Part shown: piece after piece, positions 31,619-40,392 of the stretch
Layout: every line of letters starts with the position of its first letter
Position numbering within the stretch: the first letter of the stretch is position 1
Assembly: GCF_003344865.1 (NCBI RefSeq)
Contig: NZ_CP031165.1
Span: forward strand, 1,405,910-1,469,909
Origin: Euzebya pacifica
Lineage (GTDB): Bacteria; Actinomycetota; Nitriliruptoria; Euzebyales; Euzebyaceae
Length of the DNA stretch: 64,000 nucleotides
Direction: 5' to 3'
The notes under the pieces: generated by a model
What the model saw: the letters and a program-made list of their open reading frames with translations, nothing else
Databases searched by the model: none
What the model was told of the DNA's origin: nothing
Made by a program: the position numbers and the translations under genes

Positions 31619-32959
31619 TCAGGTGGTTCTGGGTTGGGCCGGTCTGGGTTGGGTCGGTCGTAGCGGTGGCCGGGAGACCAGCCGGGTGCGACCGTGGGCG
31701 ACGATGTAGGTGCCGTCGGGCTGAAGGGTCTGGGTCCAGCCGGGGGCGTGGACCCGCAGGTGGCAGCGACGGCACAGCAAGACCATGTTCGTGGTATCGG
31801 TCGGGCCGGGCCGTGGGATGACGTGGTGGGCGTCGGTCCACCGTGCCGGCGCACGACAGCCGGGGAACCTGCAGCCCTGGTCCCTGGCGTCGAGGGCGTC
31901 GCGGAGGGGTTTGGTGACGGGGGTGTCGCCACGGCCGGCGGCCATCATCAACGTGCCGTCGGTGATGATCGGGATCATGGTGGCGTCGCACGCCCAGGCC
32001 TGGGCGGTGACCTGGCTGATGCGGGTGGATCCGCCGGCGGTCTGCCACAACAACCGCCCGGTCGCCCGGCCGTCGAGCCCGTCGTCGTCACCATCGGCGA
32101 GGAGGTCCTTGACGTCGACGATGGCCGACAGGCGGGGTCGGGCGGGCCGTCCGGGTGCGGGGGTGGCAAGCCACTCGCTGAGCGCCCGGTACAGCCCTTC
32201 GGCGAGCTGGACCCGTCGTGGTCGGGTGTCCCGGTACTTCTTGGGGATCGGCGTGCCCTCGTCATCACGGACAACGTCTTCGCCGCGTGGCACGTCGTCG
32301 CTGGGGGTGTCGAGGTGGTTGTCGTGGCCTGCGGGTGCCTGTGCTGATGTGGGTCGGTCGGCGGCGGCGTTCATGGCCTGGCCGAGGACGGCGTTGAGCT
32401 CGGGGTCGGCGTGGATGTACCAGTCGCCCCAGCCGTCGAAGGACGGCTGGCAGACGGCCGAGGCATGGTCCGGGGCCCGCTCTGCGGCCGTGTCGACGGC
32501 CTTGCGGTCGATGCGCCAGGCGAGGTCGGCGGTGATGTCGCCGATCCGGTCGGGTTCGACGTCGCGGGCGGTGCCGAGGGCGGCGGCGAGCTGGTCGTCG
32601 AGGGTCTGTCGTTGGGCGACGGAGAGGTCACGTGCTGCCATGACGATGGTGCGGACCTGTGACCAGGACAGGCAGCCCTGGTCGAAGGCCTGCCAGGTCT
32701 CGGGCATCGCCGACAGCGTCTGCACGCACCGCTCCAGGAACCCGGCTTCTGCACCCGTCACGTCGGCGGCGAGGCCGATCAGGCGCCGGGACGGCATGCC
32801 GTCACGCGAGACGCCGCCGGCCTGCTGGATCCCTCGAAGGACCTCGGCCATCAACCGGTCGACCTGCCGCAGCTTGGCGACCACGGCGTCAACCGGATCG
32901 AGCACACCGACACCGGCGGAGGACCCTCCATCCGGCGCTCGATCCAGCTCGACCTTCAT
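31619..32959 (-). CDS. DUF222/13E12-repeat HNH endonuclease
   Basis: 446 aa. The N-terminal 300 residues are the DUF222 domain (LRQVDRLMAEVLRGIQQAGG; LSWSQVRTIVMAARDLSVAQ), the 13E12 repeat family abundant in actinobacteria. The C-terminal HNH nuclease has CRFPGCRAPARWTDAHHVIP and VLLCRRCHLRVHAPGW, i.e. two Cys pairs around the His-His and a final His. These proteins occur in many copies and are thought to be mobile. No inteins, repeats or partner genes are seen around it. Confidence 0.88.
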   Translation of the reverse strand: MKVELDRAPDGGSSAGVGVLDPVDAVVAKLRQVDRLMAEVLRGIQQAGGVSRDGMPSRRLIGLAADVTGAEAGFLERCVQTLSAMPETWQAFDQGCLSWSQVRTIVMAARDLSVAQRQTLDDQLAAALGTARDVEPDRIGDITADLAWRIDRKAVDTAAERAPDHASAVCQPSFDGWGDWYIHADPELNAVLGQAMNAAADRPTSAQAPAGHDNHLDTPSDDVPRGEDVVRDDEGTPIPKKYRDTRPRRVQLAEGLYRALSEWLATPAPGRPARPRLSAIVDVKDLLADGDDDGLDGRATGRLLWQTAGGSTRISQVTAQAWACDATMIPIITDGTLMMAAGRGDTPVTKPLRDALDARDQGCRFPGCRAPARWTDAHHVIPRPGPTDTTNMVLLCRRCHLRVHAPGWTQTLQPDGTYIVAHGRTRLVSRPPLRPTQPRPAQPRTT

Positions 32960-33029
32960 GCGTCAAGTATGACGGGGGGGTGTGACATCACGACGGCGCT
33001 CGACTTGCCGCGCCGCCTCGGGCGGAGGG

Positions 33030-34769
33030 TCAGACGCCGGCGGACTCCAGCTCGCCGAGCATGCCACGCAGCTCGGCGGTCGAGTCATCGGCGTCGAGGT
33101 CCTCCAGCCCCATGCGCAGCACCGCGACCGCCTGCTCCTCGGCGTGCAGCTGGGCCAGGGCACGGGCCATGACCAGGGCGCGGGCCTGCGAGGTCACGAC
33201 GCCGAGCACGAAGGTCTCCAGCGCGGACGGCGCCACCTCACCCACGGTGTACAGGGCCTCGAGCACCTCGTCGTCGGACAGGTCGCGGGCCGCACGGCCC
33301 AGCGAGCCCACCGCCTGCCCGTCACCGAACGCCTGCATGGCCGCCGCCGATGCGCTGACACGCTGCGTCGCCGGGATGGTCAGCTCGTCGGCCTGACGCA
33401 GCAGCGGACAGCCCTGGTCCAGCCCGACGTCGCGAGCACGCGCCGACCAGGTGACCGCCCGGTCCAGCGGCAGCCGGTGGCCGACCATGGAGATGAACGC
33501 CAGGGCATGGCGGTCACCGGGGTTGGCGGTATACAGGGCCTCCGCGAAGGCATCGCCGACCTCGACGGGGCACGACACGAGCATGGCCAGGGCCGCACGC
33601 AGCCGATGCCCGCTCGCCTCCATGTCACGCCCGAGGAACGCCGGGACGGCGCGGTCCATCTCGCCGCGCAGGTACAGCACCCGGAGCAGCTCGGGCCACA
33701 TGTCCAGCGGCCCTTCGGTGGCGACGTCGAGGTAGACGTCCAGCCCCTCCTCCTCACGACCCAGGGCCACGAGGCAGCGGGCAATCAACGCCCGGGCGCC
33801 ATCGGTGGAGTGGCTGACGCCGTGCGCCATGGACGCGGCGACGTCGTGCTCGGTGTCGAGGACGGCGATCGCCTCCTCCCAGCGCTGGTCCATCATCAGC
33901 ACGTAGCCGTGCAGGTAGGTGGTCAGGGCGCTCGACCGGCCGATGGACAGCAGGTCCTCCAGCCACGCCAGCGCCTCGTCGAGGTGGCCCATGCGCGAGT
34001 GGATCTGCACGCCCAGCTGCAGGGCGCTGTGGCGCACCCCTTCGTCCTCGGCGTCGCGGATCAGCTCCAGCCGTTCGAGGGTGCGTTCGTGTTCGTTGCC
34101 CAGGCTCAGCGCCCGGGCGGTCTCCAGGATCGACTTCTCGGTGCCCTCCTCCTGGTGGGACACCTCGGCCAGGTGGATGTTGCGGTTGGCCTTGTCCTTG
34201 GCCGCCATGACCTCGGGCAGGTAGCCCCAGTGGTCGAGCTCCAGCACCTCGCCGGCGTCGACGCGCACCTGATGGGACGCGATGGAGACGACCTGTTCGT
34301 GGATGCGGCCCGAATAACGGAACATGGTCTGGCGGAACAGCCGCACGGAGGTGTGCACGACGGAGGTCCGCCCGGTCACGTCCTGGGCGTTGTTGACCTG
34401 TGCTCGGTAGCCGTCGAGGTCCCCCTCGCGGAGCAGACGGCGCAGGCCGGTGAAGTTGGTCGGGACCAGCACCTCATCGGCATCGACGACGAGCACCCAC
34501 TCGCCGCGCGCTGCCTCGATCGAGACGTTGCGGGCCCAGGAGAAGTCGTCTCGCCACTCGCCGCGGATGACCCGGGCGCCCATGGACTCACAGATCTCCA
34601 CCGTGCGGTCCGTCGAACCGGTGTCGTGCACGACGATCTCGTCGACGAGCGGTTCGAGCGCGGCGAGGCAGCGTTCGATGACCGCCTCCTCGTCCTTGAC
34701 GATCATGCAGGCGGACAGCAGCGGCTTGGCCGGCTGGCGGGGGACGCGGCGACGTGACGACTTGGCCAT
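33030..34769 (-). CDS. Glycosyltransferase family 2 with TPR-like C-terminal region
   Basis: 579 aa; ATG 34769 gives the correct N-terminus (MAKSSRRRVPRQ). Residues 17-130 are a GT-A fold: SACMIVKDEEAVIERCL, HDTGSTDRT (49-56), DDFSWARNVS (74-83) and the metal-binding DADE (96-99). Residues 130-240 are the acceptor part (YSGRIHEQV). From 260 to the end are TPR-like helices (GHLDEALAWLEDLLSIGRSS; RWEEAIAVLDTE). This family includes enzymes glycosylating proteins or cell-surface acceptors. A role in flagellin glycosylation is possible but not indicated by anything close by. Divergent from parA. Confidence 0.88.
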   Translation of the reverse strand: MAKSSRRRVPRQPAKPLLSACMIVKDEEAVIERCLAALEPLVDEIVVHDTGSTDRTVEICESMGARVIRGEWRDDFSWARNVSIEAARGEWVLVVDADEVLVPTNFTGLRRLLREGDLDGYRAQVNNAQDVTGRTSVVHTSVRLFRQTMFRYSGRIHEQVVSIASHQVRVDAGEVLELDHWGYLPEVMAAKDKANRNIHLAEVSHQEEGTEKSILETARALSLGNEHERTLERLELIRDAEDEGVRHSALQLGVQIHSRMGHLDEALAWLEDLLSIGRSSALTTYLHGYVLMMDQRWEEAIAVLDTEHDVAASMAHGVSHSTDGARALIARCLVALGREEEGLDVYLDVATEGPLDMWPELLRVLYLRGEMDRAVPAFLGRDMEASGHRLRAALAMLVSCPVEVGDAFAEALYTANPGDRHALAFISMVGHRLPLDRAVTWSARARDVGLDQGCPLLRQADELTIPATQRVSASAAAMQAFGDGQAVGSLGRAARDLSDDEVLEALYTVGEVAPSALETFVLGVVTSQARALVMARALAQLHAEEQAVAVLRMGLEDLDADDSTAELRGMLGELESAGV

Positions 34770-34915
34770 TGGAAACGGTTCTCCCGGAGAGGGGTACGAA
34801 GGAACGTGGCGTCCGTGCCGGTGGGGTCCTGCGCACTCCAGATCGGCCGCTCCACGTCCTGCTTGAGGCCTCGTGCTTGGGGGCAAGGGGCAGGACGGCT
34901 GTAGTCTGCGAGCCG

Positions 34916-35713
34916 ATGAGCGCAGTCGTGTACGCGGTGGCAAACCAGAAGGGCGGCGTGGCGAAGACCACGACCACCGCCTCGTTGGCCGCCGCGCTGG
35001 CGGCCCGGGGGCTGAACGTCCTGACCGTCGACCTGGACCCGCAGGCCTGCCTGACCTTCTCGCTGGGGTTCGACCCCGACGAGCTGTCCCCGACGATCCA
35101 CGAGGTCGTCACCGGAAGGGGCACGCTGGCCGAGACCGTCCTCACCCACGACGAGTGCGACCTGGCGCCCGCCAACCTCGACCTGGCCGGTGCCGAGGTG
35201 GCGCTGCTGTCCCGCACGGGCCGTGAGTACGTGCTCCGGGCCGAGCTGATCGACCTGCGCGAGTCCTACGACGCGATCTTCATCGACTGCCCCCCGTCGC
35301 TGGGCGTCCTGACGCTGAACGGCCTGACCGCGGCCGACAAGGTCGTCATCCCGGTGCAGTGCGAGACGCTGTCCCATCGCGGCGTGTCGCAGCTGCTGGA
35401 GACCATCGCGGACATCCAGAAGCTGACCAACCCCCAGCTCGAGGTCGCCGGCCTTGTCGCCACGATGTTCGACACGCGCACCCGCCACAGCCGTGAGGTG
35501 CTGGAGGACGTGCAGAGCCGCTACGGGCTGAAGGTGCTCGGGGTCCCGGTCCGCAAGTCCGTCCGCTTCGCCGAGGCCCCGAACATGGGCCGGACGATCC
35601 TCTCCCATGCGCCGAAGGTGCCGGGCGCGGCCGCCTACCGGGTGATCGCCGCCGACCTGCACGGTCTGACTGTCCACCCCGAGGACCTCGCCGCGGCCGA
35701 AGGAAACCGTTGA
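34916..35713 (+). CDS. parA: ParA/Soj-family ATPase
   Basis: 265 aa from ATG 34916. Deviant Walker A QKGGVAKTTT (11-20), LTVDLDPQACL (switch), IFIDCPPSLGVLTLNGLTAA (Walker B region) mark a ParA/MinD-type cytoskeletal ATPase. VSQLLETIADIQKLTNPQLE and KVLGVPVRKSVRFAEAPNMG are typical of Soj-like proteins. No parB follows: the next gene encodes a zinc-ribbon protein, overlapping by one base (TGATG). An orphan ParA of this kind may position a partner protein and need not be a plasmid-partition factor. A TAGTCT lies at 34902, 14 nt before the start. Confidence 0.85.
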   Translation: MSAVVYAVANQKGGVAKTTTTASLAAALAARGLNVLTVDLDPQACLTFSLGFDPDELSPTIHEVVTGRGTLAETVLTHDECDLAPANLDLAGAEVALLSRTGREYVLRAELIDLRESYDAIFIDCPPSLGVLTLNGLTAADKVVIPVQCETLSHRGVSQLLETIADIQKLTNPQLEVAGLVATMFDTRTRHSREVLEDVQSRYGLKVLGVPVRKSVRFAEAPNMGRTILSHAPKVPGAAAYRVIAADLHGLTVHPEDLAAAEGNR

Positions 35714-36243
35714 TGGCCGGATTCGACCGCATCAAGCCGCCGGCGAAGCGCCTGGAGGATCGCGAGGAGGCACGCGAGCCCGACTCCGGCGCTGCCGACG
35801 TCAAGGGCCGCGCGGCCCTCTTCAGCGCCTCCAACGTTGCCAGCGCCTCCAACGCTGCCAGCTCGACCACGTCCCCGCGTCGCCCCCGGCCCGAGGTGCG
35901 CGCAGACGTGCCGCCGCCGGGCACACCCGTCGCGCCGCCCGTGCCCCCGCCCGTGGCGCCGCCCGCCGGCGACCGACCTCCGGCCGACGACCCCTCCACG
36001 ACTCGGGACGATCCGACCGCGCCGGGGCCGCCTCCCGGCCGGTCGGTCCCGACCGGCAAGAGCCTGCTGCAGGTCGAGTGCAGCCACTGCGGTGTGACCT
36101 GCCCGATGCCGCTCGGCACCGCCGTCAAGCGGGCGTTTCCCCTCGCCGTCGTGCTGCCCAACCGGTCCCACCCGGTGTTCGCGACCTGCCCGTGCGGTGA
36201 ACGTCGCACCTGGCTGAAGCCCTCGGTGGGCCTTCCGCGATGA
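35713..36243 (+). CDS. Proline-rich protein with zinc-ribbon-like C-terminus
   Basis: 176 aa. Not recognised. N-terminal 40 residues charged (FDRIKPPAKRLEDREEAREP), then about 70 residues of Pro/Ala/Asp low complexity, then a 55-residue C-terminal domain with CSHCGVTCP and CPCGERRTW, a probable four-to-six Cys zinc site (LQVECSHC; FATCPCGE). The start is coupled to the parA stop and its stop overlaps the next ATG (ATGA), so the three genes are cotranslated. It could be the ParA partner, inferred from coupling only. Confidence 0.75.
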   Translation: MAGFDRIKPPAKRLEDREEAREPDSGAADVKGRAALFSASNVASASNAASSTTSPRRPRPEVRADVPPPGTPVAPPVPPPVAPPAGDRPPADDPSTTRDDPTAPGPPPGRSVPTGKSLLQVECSHCGVTCPMPLGTAVKRAFPLAVVLPNRSHPVFATCPCGERRTWLKPSVGLPR

Positions 36244-37070
36244 GCAGCCCGAGCACGCCGGCGCAGCTCGCCGAGCTCGCGGCCTCGGTTGCCCATGTCG
36301 CCGGCGACGTGCTGCTGTACCACCAGCGGCGGCTCCGCTCGGGTGCCGACCTGTCAGTGGCCACCAAGACCAGCGCGACCGACCCGGTCTCCATGGCCGA
36401 CCAGGAGAGCGAGCAGGCCCTCGTCCGCGCGATCGAGGCCGCCCGCCCCGACGACGGGATCCTCGGTGAGGAGGGGGCCGACCGCACCGGCAGCAGCGGC
36501 CTTCGCTGGGTCGTCGACCCGCTGGACGGCACGGTCAACTACCTCTACGGCCACATCGGCTGGGGGGTCAGCGTGGCCGTGGAGCAGCAGGCCGACGACG
36601 GCAGCTGGCATGGCCTCGCCGCCGCTGTCTTCGAGCCAACGACGGGGATCATGCACTCGGCGCACCGTGGGGGAGGGGCCACGGCCAACGGCCGGCCGTT
36701 GCACGTCAACGACCCGGTCGAGCTGCCGATGGCGCTGGTCTCCACGGGGTTCTCCTACGACCGGGACCACCGCCTCCGCCAGGCCGCGCTGGTCAGTCAG
36801 GTCCTGGGCCACGTCCGCGACGTCCGCCGGGTCGGGTCCGCTGCGCTCGACCTGTGTCGGGTGGCAGCCGGAGAGGTCGACGCCTACTTCGAGGACTCCA
36901 CCCAGCGGTGGGACTGGGCGGCTGGTGCGTTGATCGCAAAGGAGGCCGGGGCGGTCGTCACGTCGTTGACCACCATGCCGGGGCACAGCGGCGTCGTGGC
37001 CGCAGGCCCGTCGTTGCACCCGCAGCTCGACGCGCTGGTCGGCATGTCCGCCGACCTGCCGACGGCCTGA
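36240..37070 (+). CDS. Inositol monophosphatase-family phosphatase
   Basis: 276 aa. Mg-dependent sugar/inositol phosphatase fold: ILGEEGA (Glu77-78), VVDPLDGTVNY (91-101, metal-binding DPLDG) and C-terminal WDWAAGALIAKEAGA. Substrates in this family include inositol phosphates, histidinol phosphate and 3'-phosphoadenosine phosphates; the sequence by eye does not decide. ATGA overlap with the preceding gene links it to parA and the zinc-ribbon gene. Length is typical (about 270). Confidence 0.9.
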   Translation: MSSPSTPAQLAELAASVAHVAGDVLLYHQRRLRSGADLSVATKTSATDPVSMADQESEQALVRAIEAARPDDGILGEEGADRTGSSGLRWVVDPLDGTVNYLYGHIGWGVSVAVEQQADDGSWHGLAAAVFEPTTGIMHSAHRGGGATANGRPLHVNDPVELPMALVSTGFSYDRDHRLRQAALVSQVLGHVRDVRRVGSAALDLCRVAAGEVDAYFEDSTQRWDWAAGALIAKEAGAVVTSLTTMPGHSGVVAAGPSLHPQLDALVGMSADLPTA

Positions 37071-37077
37071 CGCCAGA

Positions 37078-37122
37078 GCCGTCCAGAACAGTGCCGTCCA
37101 GAACAGGGCCGTCCAGAAAACG
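37078..37122. repeat. Three tandem 15-bp repeats
   Basis: GCCGTCCAGAACAGT, GCCGTCCAGAACAGG and GCCGTCCAGAAAACG at 37078, 37093 and 37108, in the gap between converging genes. The third copy provides the run of A (T on the minus strand) next to the helicase terminator. Confidence 0.8.
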
Positions 37123-37159
37123 ATGATCGGGCCGGCCAGTGGCCGACCCGATCGTCATG
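37122..37159 (-). terminator. Terminator between imp and the helicase gene
   Basis: GATGATCGGGCCGGCCA pairs with TGGCCGACCCGATCGTC, a long hairpin with two mismatches. On the minus strand it is followed by GTTTTC, so it is a rho-independent terminator for the helicase; it may also stop the plus-strand operon. Confidence 0.65.
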
Positions 37160-37175
37160 TGCTGAGGCTGTCCTG

Positions 37176-39335
37176 CTACGGCAGGTGGACGACGTCCATC
37201 CGACGCTTCAGGCGCGGCTGGCCGTCTCCGCGGGCGGTGTCGGCGTCGATGTCGCTGCGCCGGTTGCGAGCGCGCGACCCGTCGTTCTCGCGGGTCCGGT
37301 TGCTGTTGCCGTTGCCCTTGCCCCGGCGGTTGCGACTGCCACCGCGCGAGTCGTTGTCGTTGTCACGCCCACCGTTGCGGGAGGACCCGCCGCGGCTGCT
37401 GGACTTCTTGCTGGACGAGCGTGCACCGTCGTTCCGCTTGCTGCTCGAGCCGTTGCGGTCGTCGTTGTCGCGGCCGCCACGCGAGCGGGAGCGGGAGCGC
37501 CCACCGCGGCTGTCGTCCTTCTGGTCGTCGTCCTTGGACGCTCGGCCGCCACGATCGGCCTTCTCGGACCGGTCGTCGGACCGGTCGTCGGCCTTGGCCT
37601 TCGGCGAACGGCCCTTGCCGGAGGCCTTGTCTGTCGAGCGGTCCGCCGAGCGGTCTGCCGAGCGGTCTCCCGAGCGGCCCTTGTCCTCGCGCCCGTCGTC
37701 CTCGCGCGCCTTGTCCTGGCGACCGTTGGTGTCACGGCTTCGGGTGCGGTCACCCGATCCGCTGCGGGACCGGCTGCGGGTCCTGGTCGAGCTGCTGTCG
37801 TCGTCGGCGTCGTCGTTGGAGTCCTTGCCGCGGTCGGAGGACGTGGCCCTGCCGGTGTCGTCACCGTCGTTGGTCACACGACGACGCGTGCGGGTGCGCG
37901 TCCGGCTGCGGGTCTGCTCGTCACCCTCACCGTTGTCGTCCTTGCTGCGGCTGCTGCGGCTGCTCGACTGGTCACGGCCCTTGCTGCTGCGGCTGTCCCC
38001 GTCGTCGGAGCGGCTGCTGCGGCTCGGCTTGTCGGCCTTCTCCGAACGGCTGGACCTCTTGTCCTTGTCGCTGTCCCGCGAGTCGCTGGACTGCTCGCCG
38101 CGACGACGCGAACGGGACTGCTTGCCCGTGCGGGCCTTGGGGGGCGAGGGGACCTTCTTCTTCTCCTCGCGCGGCGGCAGGTCGAACAGCTCGTCCAGCA
38201 GCGGGGAGGTGGAGAAGACCTCGTGGATCTCGTCCTCGATGTCGAGCTCCCGGCGGATCATCTCCAGGCGGGGCAGCTCGTTCCACACGGCGAAGGTGAT
38301 GGCCACGCCGTCGGCACCCGCGCGACCGGTGCGGCCGATGCGGTGCAGGTACATCTTCTCGTCGTCGGGGCAGTCGTAGTTGATGACGTGGGTGACGTCG
38401 TCGATGTCGAGGCCACGCGCGGCCACCTCGGTGGCGCACAGCACGGTGGTCTTGCCCTGGCGGAACTTCTCCAGCGCCCGCTCGCGAGCCTCCTGGCGAA
38501 GGTCGGAGTGGATCGCCTGGGCCGCGACGTCACGGTCGCGCAGGTCCTCGGCCAGCTGGTCGGCCATCCGCTTGGTCCGGCAGAAGATCACGCACAGGCC
38601 ACGGTTGGGTGTCTGCAGGATCCGGGCCACGACGGCCGGCTTGTCCATGCGGTGGCAGGAGAAGAAGTGCTGCTTGGTCTTGGGGGCGACGTGCACCTCC
38701 TCGACCTCGGCGCGCATGAACGTCGGCTTGGTCATGTACCGACGGGCAAGCCCGACGATCGCCGACGGCATGGTCGCGGAGAACAGCAGCGTCTGCCGCT
38801 TGTCGGCGCACTGCTCGATCAGGGCCTCCACGTCGGGCAGGAAGCCCAGGTCCAGCATCTCGTCGGCCTCGTCGAGCACCAGCCCGCGGCAGGACGAGAG
38901 GTCCATGTGGCCGCGGCGGGACAGGTCCAGCAGTCGACCGGGCGTCCCGACGACGACGTGGGCGCCGCCCTCGATCGCGTCGATCTGGGGCTGCATGGCC
39001 TTGCCGCCGTAGACGGCGACGACCTTCACCCCGCGGCCCTTGCCGGCCTGGATGAGGTCTTCGGACACCTGGAGGCACAGCTCACGGGTGGGGACGATGA
39101 TGAGGGCCTGCAGGCCCTTGGCGGTGTCGACCCGCTGCAGCATCGGCAGCCCGAAGCCCAGGGTCTTGCCGGTTCCCGTCCGGGCCTGTCCGATGATGTC
39201 CGCGCCGGTGAGGGCGAGGGGGAGCGTCAGCTCCTGGATCGGGAAGGGGTGGATGATGCCGACCTCTGCGAGGCTCTCGCAGATCGTCGCGTCGACGCCG
39301 AAATCGGCGAAGGTCTTCTCTGTGGCGTTGCTCAC
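37176..39335 (-). CDS. DEAD-box RNA helicase with long RS/D-rich tail
   Basis: 719 aa from GTG 39335, which places FADFGVDATICESLAEVGI at the N-terminus as in the family; an ATG at 39431 would add 32 unlikely residues. Motifs: ARTGTGKT (51-58), VPTRELCLQV, TPGRLLDL, DEAD (155-158), SATMP (186-190), then HRIGRTGRAG. The core ends near 400. The remaining 320 residues are almost only Ser, Arg, Asp, Lys and Gly (SSRSSRSK, DRSADRSADRSTDK), ending RLKRRMDVVHLP. Such tails in RhlE/CsdA/DeaD proteins bind RNA and can drive condensates; this one is unusually long and SR-dipeptide-rich. Confidence 0.9.
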   Translation of the reverse strand: MSNATEKTFADFGVDATICESLAEVGIIHPFPIQELTLPLALTGADIIGQARTGTGKTLGFGLPMLQRVDTAKGLQALIIVPTRELCLQVSEDLIQAGKGRGVKVVAVYGGKAMQPQIDAIEGGAHVVVGTPGRLLDLSRRGHMDLSSCRGLVLDEADEMLDLGFLPDVEALIEQCADKRQTLLFSATMPSAIVGLARRYMTKPTFMRAEVEEVHVAPKTKQHFFSCHRMDKPAVVARILQTPNRGLCVIFCRTKRMADQLAEDLRDRDVAAQAIHSDLRQEARERALEKFRQGKTTVLCATEVAARGLDIDDVTHVINYDCPDDEKMYLHRIGRTGRAGADGVAITFAVWNELPRLEMIRRELDIEDEIHEVFSTSPLLDELFDLPPREEKKKVPSPPKARTGKQSRSRRRGEQSSDSRDSDKDKRSSRSEKADKPSRSSRSDDGDSRSSKGRDQSSSRSSRSKDDNGEGDEQTRSRTRTRTRRRVTNDGDDTGRATSSDRGKDSNDDADDDSSSTRTRSRSRSGSGDRTRSRDTNGRQDKAREDDGREDKGRSGDRSADRSADRSTDKASGKGRSPKAKADDRSDDRSEKADRGGRASKDDDQKDDSRGGRSRSRSRGGRDNDDRNGSSSKRNDGARSSSKKSSSRGGSSRNGGRDNDNDSRGGSRNRRGKGNGNSNRTRENDGSRARNRRSDIDADTARGDGQPRLKRRMDVVHLP

Positions 39336-39516
39336 GCGTTTGCTCGTTTCTCGAAACTCTCGGTTACCGCGAGGTCGAGTCGTCGCCCCGCATGGACTCT
39401 TCCACGGACGTCGCCGTGGACCGGACCGCACCGTTTGTCACACGCCTGTGTATGGGTGACGGAAGTAACGTCGGGGGTCAACGAGGTCCAACTGTACCAG
39501 CGACGAAGGGGTTTCC

Positions 39517-39732
39517 GTGCCTGCCCAGCTCACCGTGTCCGACGACGCCCTCGACATGCTGCGCCCGCTGTTCAGCCAGGTCGAGGGCAGCTGCGAGGTC
39601 TGGACCGACTCCGAGATCGTGACCCGGCTGCTGATCCGGGGGGTCATGGCCTACGGCCAGACTGCCGGGCGTGACTTCGCCGACATGTCCGCGCTGGCCG
39701 GCACCCTCCGGGAGACCATCACGGCGGGATGA
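39517..39732 (+). CDS. Small uncharacterised protein
   Basis: 71 aa from GTG with AAGGGG 5 nt upstream. Not recognised. Mostly helical and soluble (SDDALDMLRPLFSQVEGSCE; IVTRLLIRGVMAYGQTAGRD). Divergent from the helicase gene across a 181-nt gap and convergent with the Doc toxin gene. No Cys pairs or membrane segment. Confidence 0.65.
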   Translation: MPAQLTVSDDALDMLRPLFSQVEGSCEVWTDSEIVTRLLIRGVMAYGQTAGRDFADMSALAGTLRETITAG

Positions 39733-39741
39733 GGATCCCCG

Positions 39742-40134
39742 TCAGTCCTGCCTGGTGTCCGGCTCAACGTCGGGGACCAGTCGGTTGGCTATCGCCTCGA
39801 GTGGCAGCCGCCGCTGTGCAGCGTCCATGACCAGGTCGAAGGCCGCGTCGTCGTCCAGGGTCACCATGACCCCGTTGAGGTCGAGGGAGACCACGGTCGC
39901 GAGCCACGCGATCCTTTTGTTGCCGTCGACGAGGGCGTGGTTGCCGACGAGCAACTCCAGGAGTGCAGCAGCCTTCAGGCCCAGCGTCGGGTAGGCGTCG
40001 GTCCCGTACGCCGTGGAACGTGGCCGAGCGACTGCTGCGTCGATCAGCCCGAGGTCCCTCACGGGTCCGATGCCCAACCTGCGGACCATGTGGAGGAAGT
40101 CGTCGAGGGTCAGGTGGACGACCGGGCCGTCCAC
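39742..40134 (-). CDS. doc: Doc/Fic-family toxin
   Basis: 130 aa from GTG. Fic-fold toxin of the Doc type: FLHMVRRLGIGPVRDLGLID, then the active motif HALVDGNKR (Fic HxFx(D/E)GNxR with Leu in place of Phe), and LLELLVGNHALVDG with AWLATVVSLDLNGV, all as in Doc. Doc phosphorylates EF-Tu and stops translation. It starts one base after the stop of the RHH antitoxin gene, the classical antitoxin-first order. Confidence 0.88.
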   Translation of the reverse strand: MDGPVVHLTLDDFLHMVRRLGIGPVRDLGLIDAAVARPRSTAYGTDAYPTLGLKAAALLELLVGNHALVDGNKRIAWLATVVSLDLNGVMVTLDDDAAFDLVMDAAQRRLPLEAIANRLVPDVEPDTRQD

Positions 40135-40135
40135 C

Positions 40136-40342
40136 TCAGGCAGAACCCAGCCGATCGAGCACGTCCCCCCATCGCTCGATCATCCGGTCGGCGCTTTCGG
40201 CGACCGCCCGGTCGTGACCCGCCCGTTCGTACCGTTCGAGCACGGCACGACGGATGACCTCCTGCCGCGACAGGCCCTCGGCCTCGGCCAGCACGTCGAG
40301 GGCATGGTCGAGCGCGGCGTCGGTCCTGAGGGTCATGGCCAT
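40136..40342 (-). CDS. Ribbon-helix-helix antitoxin
   Basis: 68 aa. N-terminal MAMTLRTDAALDHALDVLAE followed by GLSRQEVIRRAVLERYERAG is a ribbon-helix-helix (CopG/MetJ) DNA-binding fold; the C-terminal 25 residues would bind the toxin. An ATG six bases inside is an alternative start. Likely autoregulated: GGTATCAGACTGGTACC lies just upstream. Confidence 0.85.
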   Translation of the reverse strand: MAMTLRTDAALDHALDVLAEAEGLSRQEVIRRAVLERYERAGHDRAVAESADRMIERWGDVLDRLGSA

Positions 40343-40350
40343 GCGCGGAT

Positions 40351-40367
40351 GGTACCAGTCTGATACC
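40351..40367 (-). promoter_or_regulatory. Putative operator of the toxin-antitoxin pair
   Basis: Minus strand GGTATCAGACTGGTACC, an imperfect palindrome (GGTA..TACC) 8 nt upstream of the antitoxin ATG; it overlaps a TATCAG-like -10. RHH antitoxins typically bind such repeats. Confidence 0.4.
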
Positions 40368-40392
40368 GGACAGGACCGTCGCGTCCCGGGGG

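Noticed and set aside
34916..35713. Chromosome or plasmid partition locus
   Set aside because: ParA has no parB neighbour and no parS-like palindromes were seen nearby.
37185..39674. Plus-strand open frame of 829 codons opposite the DEAD-box gene
   Set aside because: Val/Ala/Gly-rich mirror of the SR-rich tail and helicase core.
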